A program made the translations under genes and the position numbers. From assembly GCA_016169945.1 (NCBI GenBank), contig JADLSH010000365.1:1174501-1238500 (forward strand): 64,000 nt of DNA, written 5' to 3'. Every line of letters begins with the position of its first letter. Position 1 is the stretch's first letter. The notes beneath the pieces are model-generated. The model made no database searches and had not been told where the DNA came from. It was given only the letters and a program-made list of their open reading frames with translations. Shown in pieces: positions 1 to 12,500 of the stretch. The DNA comes from Trachythela sp. YZ-2020 (taxonomy: Eukaryota > Cnidaria > Anthozoa > Malacalcyonacea > Clavulariidae).

Positions 1-899
1 TACTGCTTACCGCTTTGCAATATTTATTCAGTGTTTTGCTTTCAACTTTCCTCGATGCCAGTAAACCTTGCTCACGAGTGGTACGGTGCCCGCATACCCG
101 CAGTTTTTTGCAACTATAGTGGCACGGTTACTAATTGTAAGCTTCCTATTTTCTTACTACGAATAGAAATCCTATGGCTTTGGCTCCTTCATGAAGCGGA
201 GCTGCGGTTGTGCGGAAGGTTTGGAATGTCAAGTCAAGAAAGCAGGCTTCTTCCATCAATTCCGTCGTTCTGGCAAGTGTATCACTGCCGAAGGGTCTGG
301 AGATATGTAATTTGAAAATGTCTCAAGTTGCTTTAAATGTAATACAAGGAACGAACTTGTATATTGAATTAAAGAAATCATGATTAATTGAAGACTGCTA
401 TTATGTTATTCTTCTTATAAGGGAAGGACGGGTGGCAGATGCGGTTAGCCCCTCTACTGTAGGCAGGGCCTTTTTTAAGAAATCGTTAGTGGGGGGGGCA
501 TCATCGAAAGGGGACGTAACAAGTAGGTGGTGTATTACAGGTGTGGGAAGCTGAAGGGGGTCTGGGGGTCCTCCCCAGAAAATTTTGATATATCCCATCT
601 AAACGGAGCCAGGTTTTGTTGTGAGAATACCATAACTTTCCTCTAAACTCAGTTTTTCCCCCTTTTTTGCTTATATTTTGGACAAAAGGGACCTTCACTG
701 GGGGGGCCAAAATAGCTTACTGGGGGGGGGGGGCAACGTGGGGGCTGGGGGGGCTTTGGCCCCTCCAGTACATTAGTTAAAAAAGGCCCTGACTGTAGGT
801 CGGGAGTGGAGGGGGGTGGGGATGTTACTAAGTGACAATGGGTAACTACCTTGGTCAGGCTTGGTCACCCTTCCATCTTAGCTACAGTGCTCTGCGGTC
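1..899. other. No recognised gene; G-tract-rich repeat-like sequence
   Basis: A 94-codon frame at 31-315 resembles nothing I know. From 420 to 800 there are several G-tracts and phrases such as GGCCCCTCCAGTACATTAG and AAAAAAGGCCCTGACTG, suggesting an old non-autonomous element. Confidence 0.4.
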
Positions 900-1700
900 A
901 GGCAGAGGCCTTTGACTAAGTCACGTTTGAGATGCGTCCATTACCCAAGCTTTACTATTATAAAAATAATTATCAAATCGCTTGGAGTTACATTAAGAAA
1001 TGACCTTAAATGGATAGATCATGTAAATTTAATTGTCTCCAAAACAGCTAAACGTTTATATTTGTTGAGGCAACTCAAACGTGCTGATGTGGCTTCGGCA
1101 GATCTGGTCAAATTCTTTTGTAGTTGTATAAGGTCTGTTCTCGAATATGCGTGTCAATTATTCCATAGTTCCCTGCCACGATATCTTGCAAAAGACATTG
1201 AACGTATACAGAAGCGCGCAATGAACATAATATTTTGTGAACTGTCTTACAACGAGGCTCTTAACATCGCTGGTATTTCTACCCTAGAAAGTAGACGTGA
1301 ATATCTATCCAATAATCTTTTCAACGACATTGTTCTAAATTATGACCATAAACTTGCCAAACTTTTACCATCCAAAGCAGGCAATAGAGAATTGCGAAAA
1401 GAACGATCTTTTGAAGTTCTACCAGCAAGTACAAATCGTTTTGGAAACTCCTTTATTAACGTTTATGCTAAGAAACATTACAAATTAGATGTTCCTTGAA
1501 CATTTTAGAATTTTTAACTTATATAGATTAGTACATTTAAGTAAATGATATATACTATATAGTATATTAACAATTTCTAAATTGTAACATAGAATTTTTA
1601 ACTATTTATAACCTTGTAACAATTTAACGTCATGTAATTCAGTCTTTTGACTGCAAGATGATGTTCTTATTAAACAAATTATCTATCTTATCTATCTATC
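900..1700 (+). mobile_element. 5'-truncated LINE fragment (CR1/Jockey group)
   Basis: Frame to 1499 encodes a LINE C-terminal region (SLGVTLRNDLKWIDHV, KTAKRLYLLRQLKR, SVLEYACQLFHS, ERIQKRAMNIIF), the same domain as the 57.6-kb insertion but a different family member. The 3' end runs into an ATCT microsatellite near 1680-1710, typical of this LINE group. The ORF opens artificially in non-LINE sequence at 912. Confidence 0.85.
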
Positions 1701-2060
1701 TATTTTCATTAAAAATGTTCTTTCGATTCTTCAATATATTCACGAGTGATTTTCCGGGCGGGAAATCATGAAGATAAGAGCCCAGCACAATGCTTTAAAT
1801 AGAGCCATACAGGCATACAAACAAATATATATAAAAGTTTTGTTAAAAGTGACGTTTCGTCTTAACTCAAGACAGCTTCAGACTAACAGTAAAATGATAA
1901 TGACAGGGTTTATGAATAAATTTAAGTTACTGTATAACTGTATTACAAGGTATTAAATTACAGACACAGACACGGAAATGAGAGTGGGGACTGTAATCAG
2001 AGTAGGAAAAGAGGGACAGAACTGCCTTCCTTGTTTAAATTGTTGGTTTTTTAAGCATTT

Positions 2061-2160
2061 TGCTACTATAATACTTATTTATGCTTTATACGTATGGTAT
2101 GGTATGGTATGGTAAACTTTATTTAACTACGCTAACCCCTACAGCAAAAGCTGGTTGAGA
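2061..2160 (+). repeat. Direct repeat flanking the minisatellite, left copy
   Basis: TGCTACTATAATACTTATTT through the CTACAGCAAAAGCTGG segment recurs at 3768-3855. The left copy has an extra TATGG microsatellite. The tail TTTATTT..AAAAGCTGGT also recurs at 11605 and 49013, as a LINE 3' end. Confidence 0.85.
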
Positions 2161-3764
2161 CTGGTCGCATGGTTGCATCTGTCGTATGGGTCGCATCGGT
2201 CGCATCGGTCGAATGGGTCGCATCGGTCGGATGGGTCGAATGGGTCGAATGGGTCGCATGGGTTGCATCTGTCGAATGGGTCGCATCTGTCGGATGGGTC
2301 GCATCGGTCGAATGGGTCGAATGGGTCGCATGGGTTGCATCTGTCGAATGGGTCGCATCTGTCGGATGGGTCGCATCGGTCGAATGGGTCGAATGGGTCG
2401 CATGGGTCGCATCTGTCGTATGGGTCGCATCGGTCGCATCGGTCGAATGGGTCGCATCGGTCGGATGGGTCGAATGGGTCGCATCGGTCGTATGGGTCGC
2501 ATCGGTCGCATCGGTCGCATCGGTCGAATGGGTCGCATCGGTCGGATGGGTCGAATGGGTCGCATGGGTTGCATCTGTCGGATGGGTCGCATCGGTCGAA
2601 TGGGTCGAATGGGTCGCATGGGTCGCATCGGTCGAATGGGTCGCATGGGTTGCATCTGTCGTATGGGTCGCATCGGTCGCATGGGTCGTATGGGTCGCAT
2701 CGGTCGAATGGGTCGCATCGGTTGGATGGGTCGCATGGATTGCATCGGTCGAATGGGTCGCATCGGTCGAATGGGTCGCATCGGTCGTATGGGTCGCATC
2801 GGTCGAATGGGTCGCATCGGTCGTATGGGTCGAATGGGTCGCATGGGTTGCATCTGTCGAATGGGTCGCATCGGTCGCATCGGTCGAATGGGTCGCATGG
2901 GTTGCATCTGTCGTATGGGTCGCATCGGTCGAATGGGTCGCATCGGTTGGATGGGTCGCATGGATTGCATCGGTCGAATGGGTCGCATCGGTCGAATGGG
3001 TCGCATCGGTCGTATGGGTCGCATCGGTCGAATGGGTCGCATCGGTCGTATGGGTCGAATGGGTCGCATCGGTCGAATGGGTCGAATGGGTCGCATCGGT
3101 CGTATGGGTCGAATGGGTCGCATCGGTCGAATGGGTCGCATCGGTTGGATGGGTCGAATGGGTCGCATCGGTCGAATGGGTCGCATCGGTCGCATGGGTC
3201 GAATGGGTCGCATCGGTCGAATGGGTCGCATCGATCGTATGGGTCGCATCGGTCGAATGGGTCGCATCGGTCGAATGGGTCGCATCGGTCGAATGGGTCG
3301 CATCGGTCGTATGGGTCGAATGGGTCGCATCGGTCGCATGGATTGCATCGGTCGAATGGGTCGCATCGGTCGTATGGGTCGCATCGGTCGTATGGGTCGA
3401 ATGGGTCGCATCGGTCGTATGGGTCGAATGGGTTGCATCTGTCGGATGGGTCGCATCGGTCGCATCGGTCGAATGGGTCGCATCGGTCGAATGGGTCGCA
3501 TCGGTCGAATGGGTCGCATCGGTCGAATGGGTCGCATCGGTCGAATGGGTCGCATCGGTCGAATGGGTCGCATCGGTCGGATGGGTCGAATGGGTCGCAT
3601 GGATTGCATCGGTCGAATGGGTCGCATCGGTCGGATGGGTCGAATGGGTCGCATGGATTGCATCTGTCGTATGGGTCGCATCGGTCGAATGGGTCGCATC
3701 GGTTGGATGGGTCGCATCGGTCGGATGGGTCGAATGGGTCGCATGGGTTGCATCTGTCGGATGG
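2161..3764. repeat. 9-bp minisatellite (VNTR), about 1.6 kb
   Basis: About 178 copies of a 9-mer of the form NATSGGTCG (aatgggtcg, catcggtcg, gatgggtcg, tatgggtcg, catctgtcg), often alternating as 18-mers. Because 9 is a multiple of 3 and the unit lacks stops in most frames, long frames open on both strands (for example Met-Arg-Pro-Ile-Arg-Pro repeats on the minus strand). Nothing indicates translation. Confidence 0.97.
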
Positions 3765-3767
3765 AGT

Positions 3768-3899
3768 GCTACTATAATACTTATTTATGCTTTATACGTA
3801 TGGTAAAACTTTATTTCACTACGCTAACCCCTACAGCAAAAGCTGATTTGAGACTGGTCGCATGGGTTGCATCTGTTGCATGGGTCGCATCGGTCGAGT
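3768..3899 (+). repeat. Direct repeat flanking the minisatellite, right copy, with a short second 9-mer array
   Basis: Repeats 2061-2160 and is followed by five more 9-mers, so the locus is a two-unit higher-order repeat whose first array has expanded. Confidence 0.85.
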
Positions 3900-5217
3900 T
3901 TTCTGAATATTAGTCACACGTAATCCTATAGTTTAGCATACTGTAAACATGCAATTAAAAATACGCATAATCGTATCTTGGGTTTATTTCTAACTTGTCT
4001 TTAAGGAAGGGTTGAATTTGGAAATTAAAAGACTTTCGCGAGTTAGAAGTTCATCCGGGTTGGTGCAAGAAGAGAGAATTTTGAAGTCATCAATGGAGCA
4101 GTGTGGCCTGTGGTATTGAGGTGTGAAAGAATACACACCTCAATACCACTCAATACCACTGGCCAAACTGAAGACGTTTAGTTTAGGTTTCCTACTGTCA
4201 GTATTGTAGTAACACTGGGTCAATAAAGAACGGCACTTAAACAATATACATATCAATAATATCATACTGATTTATGTCCCTCTAATCTATACAGAGATGT
4301 TTGACTTTCTGTCGCAGCAACAGCCATATTATATGTAGATTAAAATCGGAATAAACAACTCGCTGGTCGAGGTATGCAGTCTACGAGCGCGCTCCAGTGT
4401 GTCGGAATAGTTAAAAGTTTTCAAATAGTTGCAAAGTTACAATTGGCTACATTTGCTAACATGCATATAAACAGTTCAATTGTCTCCCAAAAATGTTCAT
4501 GATATTTGCATGTATGTTATTTTCCTTTGGCACAAACCAACTCATTGTTCTATGACTATGTGCGAAAAGTGCTTGCAGTGTGACTCTACCAAACACCGGC
4601 GCGAGTTTTCCCCCGAGATACTTCGCCGTTTCCTCCCGTGGTAACATCGCTCAAATGAATTAATTAGAACGTACTTATAGCATAACAAGTTTGTTTAGTG
4701 AGTCCCTTTAGCTATTTTTGTAATTTTGTTTATACCTTTCATCTGACCACAAAGAAATATTTACCCCCTAGCATTGCCAGCCAAAACGCGTCTACAGTTG
4801 TACTATATGTATTCAAATATGCATTGTTGTGATGATTGGCCCTGCTGTTCCCACGTCATACGATACAATATCGTATGAATGTTTTTACTGTTGCATTTTC
4901 CCATGGAATTTTAGATTATTTTCAAGTATAAGATTGAAATAAACAAATAGATTTTGGGGACTGTTTTTGTTTTTAAAGTCTGTGTTTTTATAGCTTTCGT
5001 GATGTATAAGGGAGCGTTTAGTGTACGTAGGGTATTTAGATATTGTACATACAAGCAGTTGCCATGATTTTGCGGTTTTTACCCCGTGTTGTTTTTGCCA
5101 ATACATGTTGTTTTTCTAGTTAATTTCGTGGGCGTGTGTGTCGTGCGAGTTTAGTGAACAGTCGCGGCTCGTGGCTCGAGGATCGTGTGTAAAATATAGA
5201 GATGAATCATCCATCTT
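3900..5217. other. No gene seen; one small hairpin
   Basis: AT-rich sequence. The only structure is an inverted repeat at 4104-4165 (TGTGGTATTGAGGTGTG and its complement, the CTCAATACCACT arm repeated twice). Short frames here have no family resemblance. Confidence 0.5.
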
Positions 5218-5400
5218 AAGGCCATGTTACACGAGGGAGTTTTTGCTGCAATTTGCAGCGCACGGACACAGACACAGACACAGACACAGACAGAGCGATG
5301 TTAGGTAAAAAGTATATTCGCAGAGAGAAATCTCGTTTTACTTTGCCGTTATTTTTCTTACTAAACATGCCCAGAAGGCGACAAAGAAATTAATGAGAAT
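5218..5400. repeat. Interspersed repeat beginning GGCCATGTTACACGAG
   Basis: Shares GGCCATGTT(A/G)CACG and TTTTTGCTGCAA at one end with 47021-47230, and the AAACATGCCCAGAAGGCG segment occurs there in reverse complement, so the family carries inverted internal parts. Contains a GACACA microsatellite. Confidence 0.65.
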
Positions 5401-6024
5401 GATAATGTCGGTGAAGGTTCATCTTCACAAGTGATTCGTCTAAGTTCGTCCACGGTGATGGATCTTCCGTTTCTAGTATTGCTTTATCGTTTAATGTTTC
5501 CCTATGATTGAATTTCCTACATTCTACCTTAATCTTCCTCGATCCTCGATGTGGCTTGACAGTTTCCCTCGACTCTCGAGATATTTTCCTCGGGAATTAC
5601 CCTCGATATTTTTATAGCCCTATTTTCGTGTACGTGTGCGTCGCGCGCGATTTTAATGAGATATCTCGACTGTTGACCAATCAGCGTGAAGAGCGCCAGA
5701 CTCGTTGTTATTGAATTCTCCGTCAATGCGTGTGTTTCGCTTTGCCTCTCATTACAAAAGCACATAACTTTGAAGAACAACTTGGAGAAATGTCATTTAA
5801 TTTGCGAATTTTCCATCTAAAACGTTCAGAATTGAACGAACAGATGGTCTGAGTTTCAACGCTGGTCGGACGGGTTATATGAGCTTAAAATTTCGCGTGG
5901 AAGTACAATTTGAGCGGTGCGGAAAGTCCGAACGTGGTAGCCATATGCATAGCGAACGTGTTGGAAAGTTGAGAGTTAGCCACGATATTTTGAAGGGAAA
6001 TGATCTATTTGCGAAAAGGCTGAA
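5401..6024 (+). promoter_or_regulatory. Candidate promoter / 5' UTR region of the GEF gene
   Basis: Sequence immediately upstream of ATG 6025 with an in-frame TGA at 6001. It holds a degenerate CTCGA-rich stretch (5535-5620). No convincing TATA or initiator can be assigned; inferred from position only. Confidence 0.3.
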
Positions 6025-6513
6025 ATGTTGCCGAAGCTTAGGAAGTTTCTGACAAGGCCAAGTCGAACAAGGACGGATACAGAAGCGGCCGTGAACGGCG
6101 ATGAACTGCCTAAGGATTTGTCTGATCAGAATAATTTGTTTCCTGAGGACTCGTATCGCAGTCGAACAGATTCGGTGGACGAAAATATTTTTAACCAAGA
6201 ACTGCACTTCATTGTGGACTATTTAGGATACTGTCAGGTCTCCGAAGTACAGTCAATTTCGCTGCTTTTGGAAAGCGTTAAACGGGTTAAAAAAGGCTGC
6301 TCGGAACCTAGCCGTGTCGACTTTGTAATCAAGGAAGGAGTTCTAAAGATTTCCACAGTCGGTTGTCATGCGTTAATTCTTACCGTGCCACTGTATATTG
6401 TAGCTCTATGTGCACAGGAATCTCTGAGAGGGTTTGACAAGTGTTTTGGCTTAAACATCACTCGAAAAAATGCCCACTTATGCTACGTTTTTCAAGCTGG
6501 ATCGAGCCTTGAG
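6025..6513 (+). CDS. GEF gene exon 1: start and PTB domain core
   Basis: 163 codons ending GAG before gtaaga, phase 0. The basic N-terminus (residues 1-60) is low complexity. From residue 61 the pattern HFIVDYLGYCQV, then a hydrophobic strand series with LYIVALCAQE and NAHLCYVFQ, matches PTB strands (YLG at strand 1, CAQ and CHVF-like strands). The final PTB helix is in exon 2. First ATG after an in-frame stop at 6001. Confidence 0.85.
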
Positions 6514-9500
6514 GTAAGATGTACGAAATATCGATAACTTCGAATTATATTGAAATGCCTTGTCATTCTTCCGCCTGCGTTTTAGTAAATATTTGTAGGT
6601 TTTTAGCAATTCTAAGCTATGCCAGTGCTTTGTACGCTTCACGAGGGTCAATACTATATAATTCAACAAACCGTTGTGTAATTAAACGAATTGTAGGGGA
6701 TCACAGCAAGGGCTTAAATTACAAGACGCGGCGCCTACCCGTGTTTAATATAACAAGTCGAAAACATTCCTAAGAAAATAAAATCACAACAGTCTACTTA
6801 TCGCATTTTAAAGCCCCGTTTATGAATAACTTGAAGAGTTTTTGAAATTACCCGGGGAAATTCGACACCGCGAAAAAGTATATCAATTTGTTTGTTTTTC
6901 TGATGCTCAGATTTGACAGATTACGTGTGTTATTCGGAAATTGTCATATTTGTTCATGTACATCAGTGCATGTACATGGCGTGACTGGAAACATAATTAT
7001 GGGGTCTTATTTTGGTCGTTTTATTGTTTAACAGCTAATTTTTTATTGAAATTTTACGGGTTTTTTTGTGAGGCGATGTGGTCAACTGGCCAAGAACAGA
7101 CTTTGAAATTAACGTAACTGTATAATTTATCTTGATACGCGTCTACAGGGGAGGGCAAGCAATTATCTCGATATTGGCCGGTTTTTTACTACAAAATATC
7201 ATATTGAATCGCCGGTATTTGTGCCTTCTTTCCTGTGTTTATGGTTAGCAAACAAATACCGACATTTTCGTAACTTCCTGTGGTAATGTGAGAGTTCTGT
7301 GTTCAAAGTGCACGGATTGTTAATAGTGCTATGCATATTTAATAAGTGTTACCCTCGTGAAATAAAGTTTATTCATTCATTCGTTCATATGACATCGATC
7401 ACTAGGAGATTTTGCAGCACTTGAATAGGATTGCAAAAGAGAAAATACATTTATAAATATTTTTTATGCTGAAATATTAGCACTGTGAGTGTGAAGGGCT
7501 GCTTGTATGAACTGGGTTGGCAGGCGAACTGGGCTAGCTTGCCTTGCCGGACTAGGTTGGCATTTGGTTCACAAGCTAGCCCAGTAAAGGTTAGCGTGCT
7601 TGGATTTTGAAGGCATTCTTTTAAGGCAGAATAGAGTCTGCATTTTAACATGGGCCGATTTGATTCGTCAAGGGATATCATCGATCTCACAAACATCAAG
7701 AAACACAAGACGAACTATCCAGACAATTGTTATTGCACAATCTATATACATATGATTGTTTCCTGATATTTTGTCTCATGCCATATTTATACGAGGGACA
7801 AATCACTGATTTCAATCTTGTACACCTTCAGAAAAATCACAAAAAAAAATCACCAAAAATAGACAAAAAAAGCACATGGTTTTTCAATCCCGTACACTTT
7901 TTAGGAGTGATTTGCCCCTCGTATTTATACACATAGACAGAACATCTGTCAAGATGAAATATGTGCATGCAATTTCTTTGGAGTAGAAAAACTACGCTCA
8001 GATTGTCTGTTTGCCATGTTTATGCAAAGAGGAATTATCAGATGATTTCCTTTTCTTTGCCCAAGTTGTCCATCCATTTCAAGTATAAATCGGGTCAAGG
8101 TGTTGTTAAAAAATCTCAACCTAAAAGGTTCTCGACGTATTTAGTGATCTGTCATTCTTTATCTAAACCCTGATGTAGAAGTACTCACTACCCCAAGTGC
8201 AGGCACACTTATCTCTTTTGCAAATATATTCCCATCTTGAACCCAGACATTACCCAGATTGCTTTTAGATTGAAAAGTATTGGACTGCCTATACTCATAC
8301 AGTTTCCTAGGTGACCACGTATACAATGCTACAGGGATTTCACTTATATTTTCAATTTCCCAAATCCGCCTGTTTCCAACCAAAATTCCTTAGTGCTTCA
8401 CTCATTAGTGCTTTATTCATTATTGCACAAGAATCTCCCTTGACAAGTATAGAATTGTGAAAAGTCATAGAGAATGGTGAAAGTGACACATTAGGGCACA
8501 TTGGTGCTTAATATTTTTCCAGGAGTCGTGAACAGAGAGTTTAGCTAAGCCTGCAAGTGTCTTCTCTAAAATAGTCTGACCTCAGTAGCGGTGCCACAGG
8601 GAGGACTGGGGGGATGCGCCTCCCCCCCCCCCCAGTTCTCTCCAAGGTCAATTTTCCAATTTGTCCAAATTCGAGGAGAAAAGTTTTGGGGGGGGGGTAA
8701 GATTTGGACTCAAGCCCACCTACCAAAATAAACTATTGTGAATGGTAAGAACGAAGACAAGTTATAAAACACAAGTTCTAAAATCTCACCCTAAAATGCA
8801 GGAAATGGCATTTCAGGAACTCTAGATTTCAAATTTCTCCCCGGGGGGAGCATGCTCCCGGACCCCCTAAATGTCTCGACTTGTCCCACACCCCCCCACC
8901 TTTCCACCCCTGGCGCCGCCACTATCTGACCTTAGACAGAGTAAGATAGTAAAAGGAGTTGCATTAGTAACAGCCCTTGAAACTCAGGTCGGCATTCGAC
9001 AATGCCGACCTAAATGCCGACCTACAAAACGATATTATAGATTTAGGTCGGCAAAACATTGCCGACCTCCTTTGAAAATCCTCTCGGCATTTTTTCTGCG
9101 AATGCACTTTTTACATACGCATTTTCAAGGACGATTTTTATCATGTTTTGATCATTATCAGCGTGATTCTGCAACTTGTCAAAATGCGCGTTGCGAGTAT
9201 TTCATGTTTTAGAAGAAAGCTAGAAACGAGAATAGGATAAAGACGGTGATGGCGTAGATCCGGCAGAATGGGGAAAACTTCAATAAACCTTGTGTAAACA
9301 TTGCAGTTTCATTGTTCAAACGTGAGACTTGAAATTTTGAAAAGGAAACAAACGTGCTAAAATCGTCAAGCTTCAAGGTTTAACGCAATTATCCTAATAA
9401 AGTACCGTCTGTCACAACATGGACTGTTCGATCGGAGTTCGATTGTTTAATTGATTGTTCCTATGTTTTGTTAGCTGTTTTGTTCGCCATTGATTGCTGT

Positions 9501-12500
9501 TCATAAATACGTACTTGAAGCAAGCAATAAAATCAAATTTTGTCTTGGAAATTGTCTATTTGTTTCGAAAAATTTGCCCACCTAGATTGAGAATTATCGT
9601 TTTTAGGTCGGCAAGGGGGCAACCACCCCCTCCCCGTCCCCCCAATAATTTTTCAATGCTTTTGAATGATAGCTGATTAACTGTGTGTAACAAAGCTGTA
9701 TCAATGATTTACAACCAGGCTATAATTTAAGTAAATTTGCATCGGAAATGTAAGCCAAAAAAGTCGTAAGAACTGAGATTTGCATCAACAAAACGGCGGT
9801 TATATGTTCGTAACTTAAGTTCACTCCGCCCCCCAATATTTTGCGAAGTGTCCACGCCACTGGATGACAAGAACCTCTACATTTCGAGCAAAGGTCCTTA
9901 GTGTGGAAGTTAGTAGGGCCGTCAAATGGCCTAGACGCTCGAAATGTTGAAGTTCTTGTCATAGGTCATATTGCACTAGTTTAAAGTGTTCACAAGAGGC
10001 ATGGGAAGATAGTTTTGTTAACCCATCAATTGTTGTGCCAGACTCTCCCCTTGATCATGAGTAAAATCGTCTGGTGTTAATAAATGATATATTACTAAAC
10101 AAGGACACTAAAGGCTCTTTTCCACTCGTCGCAAAACCAACTCGCAAGCTCGCTGCGAGTACTTTCATCCAACTGATCACAATGCTCGACAGTTTATTTT
10201 AATTACATGCAAGAACTCGCAGCGAGTTTGCGAGTTGGTTTTGCGATGAGTGGAAAAGAGCCTTAATAGAGTGCATTGGTGCTTAAAAATATTTAACGTG
10301 AACCTACAAAGCTGACTGTTTAACATGTTTGGTATGTCATTATAACAAGTATTCGTAACAAATTTCAAGTCGATAAAATTATTCCCTCGCGAGTTAAGGT
10401 TTGAATTATCACTGAATTGCTCCATGCGGCGATCCAGTCACTCGTTGTTTTGGCTTTTAACTAGGCCACACTTTTTGTGTTGGAGTCCCGGATTTCCCGC
10501 CGACCTTGTATCAGTTTTAAAAACCAGAAATAAAATAGAAATGCCGCCCATCAGTTTTCGTGTGTCGTTTTCTCTCATCCGACCATATTTTAGAAAGTAT
10601 TAGTGAGTGAGGTGCCCTAAAATATGCGGGAATAGAGTCAATGCAGGTTGATATTTGCAACCATCTACACGTAAAAACGCACAAGTTGTAACAAACCTGC
10701 AGCACATTTGTACCAATGCTGTTTCAACAACTTGTTACAGTCGCGATGTGTTCGCACTGCTTGTTCCCAGCTTGTTGACAAGTTGTCAATTCGGCTTGTT
10801 GACAACTTTCTACAAGGTTGTTGACTCAACAGACTTGTTACAAGTTGTTCCAACAACTTATTATCGTCTTACAATTCAACAACTTGTTAACAAGTTGTGA
10901 GTGACAACCTTGTAGCAACTTGATAAAATGACAACATTGTTACAACTTGTTGACAACCTTCCACAAGCCTGTTGCTAACACATCTGGTTGACAAGATGTG
11001 AGATTTTTACGCGTGTGTACCCTTTCACTTTGCATACACATGTCACTGGTATTAGCCTATGTATCAGGGCTTAAAATAACGTTTCATCATACGCCGGTCA
11101 TGGTGATCGGTCAGTTCCATTTGTGACCGGTCAAACGCGATTTCTGACCGGTCAACTCCCTCGAGCCCTTCCAAAAACAATGAAAACGCGACTCAACAAA
11201 AATGCATCATCGTTCCCAGAGCCAAAATCTGACCAGTCACTATGACCGGCGTCATACAAATTTGACCGGTCATATTAAAAATTTGGCCGGTCATTGACCT
11301 GTGAGCTGCCGTTACTTTGAGCCCTGTGTATAGATATTGGACAATTTTTTCTTTGTTTTCCTGCCCTTCAATGTTGGTGAGCAAAATCCATAATCCAACA
11401 AATAAAAAAGCGCGGCTTTATTAAAAAAATTATGAGCGGTTATTACCATAGTATCAAGACAACGACACGGTCCTGATTTCCATAATTATCTCGTGCGTGA
11501 TTTCGCTTGCTAATGAGTTTGAGAACAGCATAACATAACCCTTGAAACCCTCAAATTTAAATTCCAGTCCTTGGAAACTGCTTATATACATACATACAAA
11601 CCTTATTTTGGCACGCTGGCCTCAACAACTAAAAAAGCTGGTTTCCATAAGGGGCGTGGTCAGGCAATACATGCAAAAATATACAAACTGTCAAAGAGAG
11701 AAAGGGAAAATATATATCGCTAATAGCCCGATTGACAAGCCAGTTTCAATTCATTGTTTGATTTATAATTGTTTTAAAACAATTTAAATATTGTGCAATT
11801 TTGGCCTCGTATGGCAGACTATTCCAAAGTGTAGCACCATTATAAAGGAAGCACCTTTTTCCGAATTCACCTTTTTCCGAAAAGGAAGCACCGTTTTCCG
11901 GGTTGCTGCATAGAATCTTTCCAGACTGCGTCCGTTATTTGTAAGATTATAAGTACCAACATCTTCTGATAATACAACCCATGTCTATTTTCAATTGTCC
12001 AAAGGTATAACACAATCCTTAAAACCCTTATAAAAAGTTATATAAAAAGTTAGTATACTTAAGCCTCGTACAGACGAGCAAGTTTTCCTTGACAAGGAGG
12101 CTTATTTTAAAAGCTAGTCCGGCATACGAGCTTTTGATAAATTGGTGGGGGGAAAACTTGTTTGCCGTACACACGAACAAATAAACTCGTCAAGAAACTT
12201 GTCAAGGAAACCTTGCTCGTCTGTACGGGGCTTTAGACTGGATATCTCTATCAGATCTAAACTGTTCTTGCTAGATGTGCAGTAAGGGACATTGTTTATT
12301 GGTCTAGTGCAGGTATTTAGCCAGGATGCCAAAACTGCCCGTCCAAAAAAATACTGTGGGTGTGGCCACCGATTTTCGTGGCTGTGGTAAAAAAACACAT
12401 GGCGCTTGAAATATCAATTGTCGGATGCTCATAATTCAGCGTGGTTTCGACAAAAAGCATTGATATGTCCGCAATACCTAAAGCAAACGGCAGCTAACAA

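Noticed and set aside
31..315. 94-codon frame at the left edge
   Set aside because: No recognisable family, no splice partners, and surrounded by repeat-like sequence; cannot be supported.
912..1499. 195-codon frame as a host gene
   Set aside because: It is the C-terminal part of a LINE reverse transcriptase protein with a microsatellite tail, so a transposon fragment.
2119..3913. Frames of 540-575 codons on both strands (Met-Arg-Pro-Ile-Arg-Pro, Gly-Arg-Met, Trp-Val-Ala-Ser repeats)
   Set aside because: They are translations of a 9-bp minisatellite, open in several frames at once, with no start context, domain or splice support.
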